NCBI GenBank assembly: GCA_015146655.1
Contig: VKHL01000014.1
Span: 248,001 to 312,000, forward strand
Direction: 5' to 3'
DNA length: 64,000 bases
Source of the DNA: Ochromonas danica
Lineage: Eukaryota; Sar; Chrysophyceae; Chromulinales; Chromulinaceae
Under the pieces are notes generated by a model. The model was not told the origin of the DNA. It ran no database searches and worked only from the letters and a program-made list of their open reading frames with translations. This document shows positions 12,482 through 23,235 of the stretch, in pieces (position 1 is the first letter of the stretch; each line of letters opens with the position of its first letter). The position numbers and the translations under genes are program-made.

Positions 12482-14041
12482 CTAGTTTCTTATAGCATAA
12501 TTGATGGCTTTTTTCTGCATTAACAAAAAGATCAGACACAAAGAAAGCATCACAGCAGCAAAAGAGAAAGCGGCACTGAACCCACATTGCTGCACCAACC
12601 AGACCGAAGCGGCAGGGAAAACAATGCGTGCTAGCGATCCAGAAGCAGCAAAGACACCCAGAAAGGTTCCTTGAGGTCCAGACTCAATTATTTTGGAATA
12701 TACTCCAATCAAGGATGTATGTCCCACAGGATATCCTATTGCAAACATGAGAACAAGAGCAGCATAACAACGCCAGGAGGTTACTTGCGGCAAGACTGTG
12801 CTGTCCAATAACAGACAACCAGCCACCATAACACTCCACCCGATAACGATCAAATCAACATCATCAACAACCCGCAATAAGAACTGGAACGAGATCATGA
12901 TACCGAAGGCCACAAGACCGCATAGCGAGATTGAGAGACCAGCTTGCAGCGTAGACCAACCAAGCTGTTGAACGGCAAACATCACTATCAGCGTCTCGAA
13001 AATCGCCACAGTTCCCTATCCAGTCAACCAAAGAGCATGACCAAAGGCTGTGGAAAGAAAAGAGAAATCAATAGGTACCTTGGCGAAGAAGTTCAAGATA
13101 CACCCAGCAAGACATACGATAGTTCTGCTGCTCGACTCGTCCTCTTCTGTGTCAATCCTCAACTCCTCTGACCTCGAGGGAACATGGTCATTCTCTAACT
13201 CCTCACCAGATGAGGAAGGTCGTCTCACTTCTTGCAGCCATTGCTGTAGGGCGTAGATAGAAACAACAGTGACAAAGACAAGGAAGCAGATTGGAGCGGT
13301 GAATCGATTGAGGAACCACAATTCATGCTCCGCCGCAGTTGATGAAAGCAATGCACCAATAGCAGGAGTGACAATAAAGCCAGCATATTGAAGGGCGCTA
13401 CACAAGGTATTATGATCAACAAGGTGTGTAGTCTGAGGTGTGTATAACTCACGTGAGATAGGCCATGTGCTCTGTGCGATCCACTCGGGGCGCGGTCTCA
13501 GCAACATAAGAACGAAGTGTTCCTAGACTGAAATAAAGAAGAACAAGAGAAACAATTAAGTGATAAAAGGGATTAAGTCAATAATTATGATTTGAACAGA
13601 CCTGCCCGCTCCCAAGCCCATGACAAACTGTGCTGTGATAAGAGCAAGTAAAGACTGAGAGAGACCATATAGAATTGCTCCCAATAGAAGAATGACATTG
13701 CAAGTGATCAGTGTAGAGCGATAGCTGTTGACGTGGTCAGAAAGTGCACCAAAAATGGGTGTGCCGATTATTCTACCCACACTGAATGCACCGACGACTA
13801 CTCCCAAGGGGGTGGTGCTACCATAGACAGTTTCAACTTTAAGCCATAGTGTGGGAAAGAGAAGGCCTCTTGCCATCTCACTGGTGAGTGTGGCGCCATA
13901 GACTGTGAGCAGAGAAGGTAGAAGAGTTGCTCTGCGAGAAGAATTTCCTTTTACCAGCCTGTTCTTTCTATCTGATGAAGTACCATAGTCAGCGCTATCT
14001 ACTCCATTCGATTCCGCTAGGAGAGAATCTGTTTCTTCCAT
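12482..14041 (-). CDS. Major facilitator superfamily transporter (MFSD8-like)
   Basis: Membrane transporter of about 455 aa with 11-12 predicted hydrophobic segments. Exons 14041-13602, 13527-13453, 13397-13079, 13015-12482; three frame-keeping GT-AG introns of 74, 55 and 63 nt. Family features include LLPSLLTVYGATL in TM1, the loop 2-3 motif GRIIGTPIFGALSD, a glycine-rich TM4 region (GLGAG joined by splicing to SLGTLRSYVAE) and ALQYAGFIVTPAIGALL in the fifth segment. An acidic Ser-rich loop (about 245-275) separates the two halves. The N-terminal dileucine-like acidic segment (EETDSLLAE) may be a vacuolar/lysosomal sorting signal. Substrate cannot be read from sequence; the MFSD8/CLN7 resemblance is from general layout only. 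Confidence 0.85.
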
Positions 14042-14235
14042 TACTATTACCAACAGAGGTCAACTAAATCAAGGGAAAGGCAACTCAACCACTGCAAAGG
14101 CAGCCAGATAGCTAGATAGCTAAATATCCAGACAACCAGATTTTCAGACAGTCAAATTTCCAAATTACTTACATTGACTACATATATCCATATAATAGCT
14201 ACTATTGTACAGGTACAGGAACTACACTAGCAGCA

Positions 14236-15048
14236 TCAACTCGGTGGCTTAACTTCTTCTTTCGTCTTTGATGCATAGAATTCTTCTAATGAGGCACCCA
14301 ATCTCACCTTATTTCCCATAGGCACTATATCACAATATTAAACATGTGAACAAAGATAGAAGCTATAATGAAACCAGAAAGACGTTCTCACCTCCAGCGC
14401 GAAGTTTAATTCTCACGACAGGAGAGTTGGGAAAGGGGTCGACAACTTCCTTCTTGATCTTGCGCTGTTCCTCAGGAAAGAGGTCGCTGGGACGGCGTAC
14501 CGCTCTCTTACCTCCTTGTAAGCAACGCTCCAGATGAGGTGCATAGCGACTGCCTGCAATGTCTTTGCCACAGACATTGCAGGAGATGACCTTGGAGGAG
14601 GTGGAGGGGGAGCTTCCCAAGGCCATCACTATACCACACACATATATATAGAAAGAGGGGGGAGAGGGAGGGAGAAGGGAAGAGATCAGCGCACAGCGCG
14701 AGGGTGGGTGTTGGCGACAGCCACTGAGACTGACTGACTGACTGACTGACTGAGTGACTGACCTGCTTCACCATTGGATGAGAAAGTGGAGGATGGCAAA
14801 GGTTTCAAATTAAACAGTCCTGCCAGATCAACTTGTCGTGAGCGGAGCAGCCAGACAATCTGCACACCTCCCAGACAATACAACACAATACAACACAACA
14901 AGAGACAAAGGACAGAGGACAGAGTGAGTGACAACACTGTGGGGGGAGGAAAGAGATGAAGAATGATGGGTGTGCTATTTACATCAATGCCTATTTCAAA
15001 GAGCTCATCATTGAGGATGTCATAGAAGAAATCTTCCTCCCAGGTCAT
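14236..15048 (-). CDS. SGF11: SAGA-associated factor 11 homologue
   Basis: Subunit of the SAGA histone H2B deubiquitinase module. Four exons: 15048-14983, 14859-14763, 14628-14392, 14324-14236, giving about 162 aa in frame. The N-terminal helix (FFYDILNDELFEI) matches the Sgf11 segment that packs into the module. The key feature is the C2HC zinc finger CNVCGKDIAGSRYAPHLERC, which is the Sgf11/ATXN7L3 signature. The basic region after it (KRAVRR) fits nucleosome contact. Introns are unusually long for this window (123 and 134 nt), and the second starts inside a CAGT tetranucleotide array. Divergent from the bromodomain gene with 208 bp between start codons. Confidence 0.85.
14708..14762 (-). 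repeat. GTCA tetranucleotide array at the 5' splice site of SGF11 intron 2
   Basis: Plus-strand TGAC repeats at roughly 14728-14762 read as GTCAGTCAG on the coding strand and begin at the inferred donor (GCAG then GTCAGTCACT). Repeat slippage would create or remove donor-like GTCAGT units. Confidence 0.7.
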
Positions 15049-15256
15049 AGGATAATGAAGATATCCTCTCCAAACCACACGAGCAACAACACAACTAAAA
15101 CAGGTCAGTCTACAGCAGGACTCTAACCCAGAACTCCACCATCCCAGATCTGGTTATCTAGAGATCTAAATATTTAGAGATTTAGAGCTTGGGTTTGACT
15201 TGGTTTGCTTTGGGTTGCCATCGCATCGCATCGTGACCATTTGAGAAACTTTGGAA
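15049..15256. promoter_or_regulatory. Divergent promoter between two chromatin genes
   Basis: 208 bp between the start codons of SGF11 (minus) and the bromodomain gene (plus). AT/G-rich without a clear core motif; it must serve both genes. Confidence 0.4.
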
Positions 15257-16316
15257 ATGATGGATTGGAAGAGTGAATTTTTGAAGATCTTACAGAAGAT
15301 TATGAGTCGTAAAGACTCTGAATTCTTCCGAGACGCTGTTAACTGGAAAGAACTTGGTCTGTTCGACTACCCCACCATCATCAAGAAACCCATGCACTTG
15401 CGCCTAGTCAAGGCCACGGTAGAACGAGATGGTTATCGCTCTGCTACTGAAGCAGCAGCAGACATGCGCTTGATCTTCTCCAACGCCATGACCTACAATG
15501 CCCCTGGCAGCAAGGTCTATGTCTGTGCCAAGAACTTGGGCGACTTCTGGGAAACTTCTTGGGCGGCGACACAAGCTGGTGCTGAAGATGATATTGATCG
15601 GCCGCCTAGTAAAGAGGCTCTCATTGCCTTCGTGGAGAGATGTCACTTGTGAGCTACTCCTCCTCCCCCTAGCCCTGACCTCATCCTGTTGACTGACCAA
15701 GGCTGTTGCTTGTGTCATAATTGATGACTTATTGTCAATACTAAATGATTGATAGTATCTTTCCTGAAGAGCTTGCTAAAGTTCTGATGATGATTGAAGA
15801 GAATTGTCCCAATAGCATCGTCAAGGTGACCACCGCCACTACCACTTGACTGACTACCTCTTGCTTGCTGTCCATTGCCATGCCATTGTCATTGCCATAC
15901 TACTATCATGATGTTGATATCTGATAGCATGTCGTGTTGTTGCATATTGTAATATTGTCTGTTAGAAGCCAGAGAGCAATGAAATAGAAGTGAACACGGA
16001 TCTGATTAATGGAAGAGCTTTCCATGAAGCACAGACCTATTTGGCATCACTGCTACCTGCTTTAGAGGAGGGACCTCAGAAGCGGAAACTACCTCTAGAA
16101 GCAGATGCGGAGAAAGAGAGGAAGTCTCATCGTACCTCCCAGTCTTCTTCTGGAACTGGAGCTGGGGCAAATACCACATCAACGAAAGCATCGGATGCTT
16201 CTCGTAGTCGAACAGCCAAAGGGAGCAGTGCTGAGGAGAAAGCGAGTCGACCCTCCACTAGTGGACCAAAGATCAAGAAGGTACGTCTATCAGAAGTTGA
16301 AGCAGACGATGACTGA
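15257..16316 (+). CDS. Bromodomain protein (BET-like, single bromodomain)
   Basis: Acetyl-lysine reader of about 270 aa from exons 15257-15648, 15756-15825, 15966-16316, all in frame. The bromodomain fills residues about 1-105. It has the ZA-loop FRDAVNWKELGLFDYP-TIIKKPMHL, the helix TEAAADMRLIFSNAMTYN with the conserved acetyl-lysine Asn, and an AKNLGDFW helix. The next segment (FPEELAKVLMMIEENCP) resembles the start of an extraterminal/NET-type region but is too short to be sure. The C-terminus is Ser/Lys-rich with a nuclear-localisation-like KIKKVR. The start is the first of two consecutive ATGs. Divergent from SGF11, which also acts on chromatin. Confidence 0.85.
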
Positions 16317-16531
16317 AAGATGTATTTTTTGTTGTTAAGAATATCTTTATATTGTAAATTCTGAAATCAACTTCATCCCTAGCTAATAGTAGTACTGTGT
16401 AGTAAATGACCATCACTGAACCAAGTGTAGACTAGGCCAGGTCCTCAGAATTTAGGTATTTAGATAATCCCCCACGCAATAATAATAGTAACAACAGTGA
16501 TGAGGAGATTTTGACATTTTCGACAAACAGC

Positions 16532-18097
16532 ATGGAGGTTGATGACGCTGATTTAGCCTTAGCTCCGTCAAGTAAGCACGGTGATGAAGGAATTCAAGAA
16601 GGTGTTGAGATTAGTGGAGCCTATGAAGAAAATATCATTCTTCAGTCAAATGAGTCAGATAGTGAGGTAAGAAGTGTTTGGCTTAGCTCTCTCTCTCTCT
16701 CTCTCTGACTGACTGACTGACTGACTGACTGACTGACTGACTTGCTGGTGGGTGATAATTCCACCCTATAACAATCTTTCTCTCTTGCCCACAGGATGAC
16801 GGTGTGGTAGTAGAAGTAGGTAAAATTGGTCTTGGCTTATCACGTCGAACTCCTATGAAGACTCTCGGTGAGCACCTCTACACCACTCAACATGACTGTG
16901 GAAACAACGACTTGTGTGCTAATTTTCTTCCTTGTTACTAGCCAATCGAAGTGCGGCACGCGCCATGTCTGGCATGAAAGACAGTGGAGTAATCTCTGGT
17001 CGTGCTATTGCTGATCTGGCCGCATTGGATGAAGAGCTGAAGAAGTATCGATTCACTCGTCATGTAACTGCCTTTGATGTTGACATAACAAGTCTTGAGG
17101 AACATCCTTGGAGAAACAAAAACGTGGATATCTTGGATTATTTCAACTATGGATTTAATGAGCGCACTTGGATGGTAAGAACTGACTGACTATTAGCTGA
17201 CTGGCTATTAGCTGACTGACTGCATAATGACATGTTATGTGAATGATAACCTGGTAGATTTATTGTGAGAAGCAACTAAAGCTTCGAACGGAAAAGGGAT
17301 TAGGTCCTCAACAGTTGAGAGAAGCTGTTGCAGCGAAGGCTGAGAAACAACTGCAATTGCAACAACAGCGCGCAGCAGCACCAACACACACACCTGCTGC
17401 TCCTACACCTGCACCAATATCTCGACCATCTGAGACAGTGTCAGGATCTGTCAGTAATATCAGCAGCCAGCAAAGAGAGACTGCTATGAACATGCCACCG
17501 CCACCTCCTCCAGTGCCATCTATGCCTGTCCCGCCTGTGGCTGCAGCGGCACCACCTGTGCAACAGCCCTTCTCCATGCCTCCTCCTCCACTTCCTCCTC
17601 GTCCTGTTCCACCACCCACGGCTGCAAGACCTCCCATCCCTCCACCTCCTTTAATGCCTCAGATGATGGCGCCTATGGTTCCATGGGGAGCACCGCTTCC
17701 ATCCATGCCGTTCATGCAGCCATTGCCTGGGGTACCAGAAGGTGTCCCCAGACCAGCTGAACAACCTAATCGAGACTCCCGAGACCGAGAGCAAGAAAGA
17801 GATGATCGAGACCGAGGCAGAGGATCGGATCGAGATCGTGATCGAGACCGAGATAGGAACAGAGAAGGCCGAGGGGAGCGAGACCGAGGGGGCGACAGGG
17901 AAAGAGACCGTGACCGTGACCGAAGAGAGCCTCCCAGAGATCGCGATCGCGAAGGAGACGACAGAAAGCGTTCGAGGGATCAGAGGGACCAAAGGGACGG
18001 TCGTAGAGATCGCAGTTCTGATAGAAATGATGATCGTAAACGTAGTCGTCCAGATGAACGATCGCGCAGTTTCGATCGGTCTAGAGGACGCAGATAA
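16532..18097 (+). CDS. FIP1: FIP1 homologue, pre-mRNA polyadenylation factor
   Basis: Subunit of the cleavage and polyadenylation specificity complex that tethers poly(A) polymerase. Exons 16532-16666, 16795-16867, 16942-17174, 17258-18097 join in frame to about 426 aa. The defining Fip1 motif lies at about residues 117-145: DVDITSLEEHPW, DILDYFNYGFNE, TW, then YCEKQ after the last splice. The N-terminus is acidic. The C-terminal half is Pro-rich (PPPPPP runs, residues about 200-310) and then Arg/Asp/Glu dipeptide-rich (residues about 320-425), like the RD/RE tail of human FIP1L1, which binds U-rich RNA. It ends 28 bp from the convergent XPC gene. Confidence 0.9.
16690..16741 (+). repeat. CT and GACT microsatellite in FIP1 intron 1
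   Basis: A CT dinucleotide run is followed by about eight GACT units inside the 128-nt intron. Each unit contains CTGAC, which fits a branch-point consensus. A related duplicated CTGACTGGCTATTAG element sits in intron 3 (17175-17257). Confidence 0.85.
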
Positions 18098-18125
18098 TTC
18101 TTAATATTTACAATTACACTTCAAC

Positions 18126-19943
18126 TTAGCTATCATATTTCTCATTTAATCCTTGCCTCACTAACAATGAACGTGCAAGACGGAGCCATTTGCCCGCAAT
18201 CATGCGTTCCCTACTAAGATATGCTTCTTCAGATCTCAACCCTTCGATGGTAAAGATGCAATCTCGTAAGATACTCTCGTGATCCAAAAGCACAACCACT
18301 CCTCCAATGACAGGATATGATCTTCCCGACCTACTCTCGAAGGAGATGACAGCAGGGACAAATTGAATGCCGATCATCTTTGCCGCTTTCACTGCATACT
18401 CAGAAGCCACGAAAATAGCGCCAAGGGGCACGAACCGTTGCTGGCCACCCCAAACTTCCCAATTGCCAAATTGATTCCTGGGAAGTATACCATCAACCAC
18501 GGGCGGAATCTACGACAACATCCAAAGAGGGGCCACATGATGAAGCGCGGCGCTGATCATGACAAGTACCATATACCTTACCTCCCAGGGAGCTGTCTGC
18601 CACTCACCATAAAGCGGCAACTCAACAACTTCCATATCCGTATAATTTTGCTCATCACCGCTCTTCCGCTTTCTATGCCGCCGTGTCTTGATAGGCTGCT
18701 GATCTGGCTGCACGATCCGCAAGCGCTGTCTCCACTGCTGCTTGGTTCGCAGTTTCGACACACTATCACGGCGAAATACAGGTTCTCCACGAACGATAGC
18801 TACTACTTGGCGCTCATCAGGACAAATCATTTCATCGGCATGTAAATAACGCTCCAATACATAGGTAGGGTGATGACGAAAGTCCCCCAGCGCAGTGGGA
18901 ATCGTTGAAAGACGCCCAACCTCCATGGCCTGAAGTCGCTCCTGTTCATTATCAGATTCTACTAAATCAATTATTCCTGTCTGATCGCTCACACCAATAC
19001 GCCCTGCGAGGGCGATGGAGTTCAGCTTCTGAGATAACCAAGTTTTGAGTTGCTCAAAGCTCTCCCCCATGCGCCGCGAAGAAAATCGAGGACGAGAAAG
19101 ATATTTTGGGGTCAAATCAACACATGACAATCCCCTGGAATCATTGACTTCAACTGAAATAGCAAGAGAAGAGCTTGAATTCTTCAAAAATGTCTTTTTT
19201 GTTAGCTGAGATAGGCCTATAGTCAAACTCTCGAAATCCACTGGCAACCAATCCACAGTAGTTGTCGCTGGTACTTCAACTTCCACCCAAACACGAAGGC
19301 TATCTTCATAATTTTCAGTGGACAAAGGGTTGAGGAGGCGAGTGGATAACAATACCACGAGACGATGACGAACATCTAAGGCGGAAAGAACAGCGAGAAA
19401 GATTTGAGTCACTTGCACACTCGAACCAGCTTTGCGGCATAAGACCCGTGCCTCTAACTCTTCCGAACTGCTGCCATCTCGTCCTTCTTCATCAGTGACA
19501 TCTCTAGAAGAGATGATCTGGAAGGTCGAACGCATCCAAGCAAACAACCGCCCACATAACTCTTCTCTACTCACAGATAGATCGAGCAAATCAGACGATA
19601 GAAGAGACATGGAGATAGCTTGAATGGACTCCTCTCTACTCCATCTTAGCACAGCACACACTCTCTCAAGCTGGCGACACAGTTGCTGGCAACATTTGCT
19701 GAAAGAGGTTCGATAAGATTCTTCGCTAATCTTCTTCCGTGGCTTAGGAATCTTTTTAGTAGAAGCAGGAGGTGCGTTAGTGGTGTTGGTGTTGGTGGAG
19801 GAGGATAGGGTGACTTGGATGACATCCTGCAGATCGCTGGAAAGGACTTCCCTTTCTCCCTCTTCTGCCTCCCAGTCAATATCATCGTCCTCATCACCAT
19901 CAGCCTTCACATCATTTTCTTTCCCTTCATAGCTAAGCTTCAT
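18126..19943 (-). CDS. RAD4: XPC/Rad4 nucleotide excision repair protein
   Basis: DNA damage sensor that opens nucleotide excision repair. Exons 19943-18582 and 18509-18126 (72-nt intron) give 581 aa. An acidic N-terminus (DIDWEAEE) is typical of the family. A degenerate transglutaminase-like domain spans about 75-270 (VTQIFLAVLSALDVRHRLV, VWVEVEVPA, WLPVDFES). BHD1 starts at HPTYVLERYLHADE. BHD2/BHD3 carry LYGEWQTAPWE spliced to IPPVVDGILPRNQFGNWEVW, then PLGAIFV; these bind damaged DNA. Shorter than human XPC (940 aa) but complete for the Rad4 core. The start ATG overlaps the stop of the small upstream membrane-protein ORF by the four bases ATGA. Confidence 0.92.
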
Positions 19944-20131
19944 TTCTCTTTCTTTGCGGCAGCAGAGGAGGAAGGAGAAGGGGAGGCAGTGGGTTTGAGA
20001 TCCAAATCAAAGAAATCTCGAATAAGAGGATTGGGCTCCAAGATTAGCTTCCAGAATACAAACCACAAGAAGAGAACGATAGTAAAAAGGAATGCTAAAG
20101 CAGCCAAGAGACCAAGATTTTCGTTCTGCAT
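19940..20131 (-). CDS. Small single-pass membrane protein (SMIM13-like)
   Basis: 63-aa ORF: short polar N-terminus, one strong membrane helix (LGLLAALAFLFTIVLFLWF), then WKLILEPNPLIRDFF and a Ser/Pro/Lys-rich cytosolic tail. The layout and the WKL-x(6)-L-RDFF type segment after the helix resemble metazoan SMIM13, but the match is short. Its TGA stop shares ATGA with the XPC start on the same strand. The frame is open upstream of the chosen ATG (to about 20293), so a longer N-terminus or an upstream splice (a possible acceptor sits at the ATG, GTATGCAG) cannot be excluded. Confidence 0.55.
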   Translation of the reverse strand: MQNENLGLLAALAFLFTIVLFLWFVFWKLILEPNPLIRDFFDLDLKPTASPSPSSSAAAKKEK

Positions 20132-20350
20132 ACGAATGAATAGGAGAGAGAATTGGAATTGGAGAGAAATGACCTGACTATGAGAGAAGAGGAAACAACA
20201 CACCGGGATGAGGGACAGATTAATGCGATTTCTCCCACTGATATATATGACTTTTAAGTCACATATTCTTGTTTGCTCTCTTCTCAACCTCACTCCAAAT
20301 ATTATAGTGGTCCACAGGGTGGATTATTAGCTATTTATTTCCCATCGAGC

Positions 20351-20382
20351 TGTTTTGGTTTTGGTTTTGGTTTTGGTTTTGA
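20351..20382 (+). repeat. GGTTTT hexanucleotide run
   Basis: About five copies of a TTTTGG-type unit just upstream of the next plus-strand gene. Telomere-like in composition but short and interstitial, so probably a simple repeat in the 5' UTR. Confidence 0.7.
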
Positions 20383-20416
20383 CAATTTTTACGATTTTTC
20401 TTTTCTGTCAGACAAG

Positions 20417-20779
20417 ATGGTTGAGATCGACTTCTCCACTGCTTATCGTTCTGACATTGAGCAGTGCAGTGGTGGATGGATTGATCAATCCGAAACTGTG
20501 AAGCGTAAAATCTCAGCTTTGACTCGGGAATATAATTCTATGTGGATTGGAATCGCTAGTGACGGGGAGACAGGATTGCGTGAGCGTTGGAATCAGAAAT
20601 ACAAAAGGTTGAATATGAAACATATAGTTGCAGTCTATGTGACGGAAAGCGACTCCTTTCGTAAGAAAATGGAAGCACTTCTTATTGAATTCTATCGTGA
20701 TCATGTAGATAATGAGAGAGGAGGTGGGGGTGGACCCATTGGAAGTCCTCCCTATCTGGTATATGTTGTTTGGAACTGA
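20417..20779 (+). CDS. GIY-YIG-like small protein
   Basis: Single-exon 120-aa protein. The core MWIGIASDGETGLRERW followed by a long spacer and LLIEFYRDH resembles the GIY-YIG nuclease layout (Y-I-G strand, Arg on the next helix, Glu/Asn later). However, the first GIY strand is not clear and Tyr is replaced by Trp in WIGIAS. The Gly-rich segment GGGGGP then SPPYLVYVVW resembles a recurrent C-terminal strand of eukaryotic GIY-YIG-like proteins. Nuclease activity is therefore doubtful. Divergent from the SMIM13-like ORF. Confidence 0.5.
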   Translation: MVEIDFSTAYRSDIEQCSGGWIDQSETVKRKISALTREYNSMWIGIASDGETGLRERWNQKYKRLNMKHIVAVYVTESDSFRKKMEALLIEFYRDHVDNERGGGGGPIGSPPYLVYVVWN

Positions 20780-21466
20780 ATATCTTGCAACTTATATATA
20801 TATATATATCGTATTGTAACTTTGATAGTATGTAAAGCGGAATGTTGTTTTGTTGTTACTTTTAAGAATGAGTTCAACGCTTCACTCACAACTGGATCTG
20901 AGACTGACGAATGGCAGAGTCAGCAGGTATCGTCTGTATCATCTTGGCTGCAGCGCTATGACTTCCTGAGGCGGATGACAGCAGCAATAGAAACTCTCTC
21001 CTTATTCACCGTTCTCAAACACTGTTATTGGCAATAGTTATGCTGAACGTCAAGTAGTCAGAGAAGACCTGGTCATTGCATGCTGGCCTTGCTACTGCAA
21101 AATCCCATCATATCTCAATTCAACACCTAAAACAACACATGTATAAAGGACTGTAAGATCTAATACTAGTTTATTACTAAATCTGCTTCTCAATCAAAAG
21201 CTGTTGCGGTGTGTAGTCCTGTAGTAGTTCACGAAACTACAAACAGTTTGGAAGTGAGAAGCCCGCGCAAAAGCATAATGTTCTGCCCATTCCAGCTGAC
21301 CTCCTGCTGTTTGTGTTGAGGACATCTGACGTTAGCCTAGCAATCAAAACAGCTCCAAACACTGTCAACAAAACTCTGTTGACTACTAGTTACGTTTTTT
21401 GAATTTATTCGGCTCGCAATTATTCTTGTTTGTATTTTTATTTGTTATTTCTAAATAATTCTCGTA
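20780..21466. other. Intergenic region
   Basis: 687 bp between two plus-strand genes. A TA dinucleotide run sits at about 20792-20808. An open frame at 20822-21037 has no family features. I see no RNA gene. Confidence 0.45.
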
Positions 21467-22463
21467 ATGACGTTGATGAAGACAGAATGGGTTTCTGTCA
21501 ATTTCGCTCAGAAAAAACGACTCCTTGAAGATAATGCTGATGAGGATGATGACAAGTGAGACCTAATTCTCCTCCATTGTCACTTCCTATTAATATAATT
21601 CTGATGTTGTGTGGAATAGCATGTCCAGGGGAAGTGACGACAAGTTGTGCGACTTGTTGTCCGGATCTACTTCTTCGTGCTCCTCTGTTGACGATCAACC
21701 CAAGAAACAGAGTAAGATTGTTACTGATGAAGTGCGTGAACGACGAAATGCTCGTCGTCGCAAGCATTACTATCTCATCCGCATCCCAAGAGAGGATGTT
21801 CGTCGACAAATTCCTCAAATGGTTGCCAATGTGGTCAATAACTGTAATATGGATCTGCTTTCTTCCTTCTTGCAACGCTTTTGTCGTGGAGACTGCTGCC
21901 TCATTGATATTGCGCACAACAAATTAAACCCCTTCAGTGATCATTCTTATATAAACTTTGTTCACGGATTGGATCGAATTGCCAATTTTATTATGTCCTT
22001 CTCTCAATTGACTCCTGATCTCTATATGCGTATCAATTTTTCGCAGTTGCGTTACGGTCCGCTTCATTCCACGGTTATAGTTCATTATTCACTGATTGGC
22101 ACGGCGTTTTACCGCCCAAAAATGCACGAGATTAATCGACGCCTGAATCAACTTTTGGATGCGGGCAATGCAGTTGTGCAGTCTGACCAAGGTCCCGTTG
22201 CGATTGGACCGCAAGCAGATGAAGTGAATGAAATTCTCCGTCAGCGTATGTCTGAGCCTTATGACTGGAGAGAAGGAGCCATTCCAGTCTCGAATCCAGT
22301 GTCTTTTGAGTCTGGTGGATATTTGATTGTTCGTATGGACCAAGATGGTGTAATTCAAGGTTTGGATTTGCTGGGTGAACGCTTTTCTCCTGAGCATTAT
22401 ATTCAACCCAGTTTGCATCTTCCTATATCTGCGCGTCCTCAGAGGAGTTCCACCGAAGCTTGA
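21467..22463 (+). CDS. Unknown protein with bZIP-like basic region
   Basis: Exons 21467-21555 and 21620-22463 join in frame to about 310 aa. Residues about 55-80 are strongly basic (EVRERRNARRRKHYY), like a DNA-binding basic region followed by a helix (REDVRRQIPQMVANVV), but no clean leucine zipper heptads are visible. The rest (about 95-300) appears to be an alpha+beta domain with a repeated hydrophobic pattern (LLSSFLQRFCRGDCCL; STVIVHYSLIGTAF). It may belong to stramenopile-type regulators that join a basic region to an NTF2/SnoaL-like fold, but this is a guess. Confidence 0.6.
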
Positions 22464-23235
22464 TATTTGAGGAGTTTCCTTTGTTGATATTTTCTACTCT
22501 TGTCTATGTTGCTGTGCGATTAATTCACTTCTTCGCAACAGCTGGTATAATTGTCTATGATACTTCTTTTCCTGCTATTCTTTATACTCCTATTTTCTCT
22601 CTCTGTCCTCTGTTTAGGTATTGGTGTCCCGTCGATTGCCTCGTATTTCTTAGTGACACGTTAGTTTAGGTATGCATGATTGTGACCGTTCTTATAAATT
22701 TTGTTTCTGGTGTGCAACTGCAGTTGCGATCACTTCCACTCTGTGAAGGGATGTTACTCCACTGTAAAGTTTATAGGATATATTAAGAGTGCATAAGACT
22801 ACCTTCAGTCTTCTGTTGGGTGAATTGTTGTGCTCAATGCTGAGTTTAACTTGTTCTTAGCTGTAAATTTAGAAATTCTGACGAGATGTCTGATTGATTT
22901 TTCTCCACCAGTTGTCAGCGGAAGACTTGTGTACTCCCTAAGGTGTATTAGTGTTCGGTTTAATGATGATTTCGTTATAGGTGACTCATTCCTTCTTGGA
23001 CATTGTTTCCGCACAGTCTATTTCGCTCCAAACTCAGCATCAGTTAATTCCAGCCTGCTAACACCAAGACCTAGGCTACAACCGTGGATACGGTTTAAAA
23101 AAGAGCTGCATTTCCGCAATTTGCATGTCATAATTACATTTGTCAGCATCTTAATCGACGACACATAAATATGCATGTAACAAAGATCTTTGGTACACTT
23201 TATTCAATGTGTCACCGCTAAATCCACCTTCCTTA
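22464..23235. other. Convergent intergenic region
   Basis: 772 bp between the 3' ends of the basic-region gene (plus) and the PGDH-PSAT gene (minus). AT-rich. An open frame at 22830-23168 shows no family signature and begins inside likely 3' UTR. Nothing else recognised. Confidence 0.45.

Noticed and set aside
17308-17637. Gly-rich frame opposite FIP1
   Set aside because: It is the antisense of the Pro-rich coding region of FIP1.
20351-20382. Interstitial telomere-like tract
   Set aside because: Only about five TTTTGG units, with ordinary genes on both sides; best treated as a simple repeat.
22830-23168. 112-aa plus-strand frame
   Set aside because: It lies between two convergent genes, in presumed 3' UTR, with no recognisable motif.
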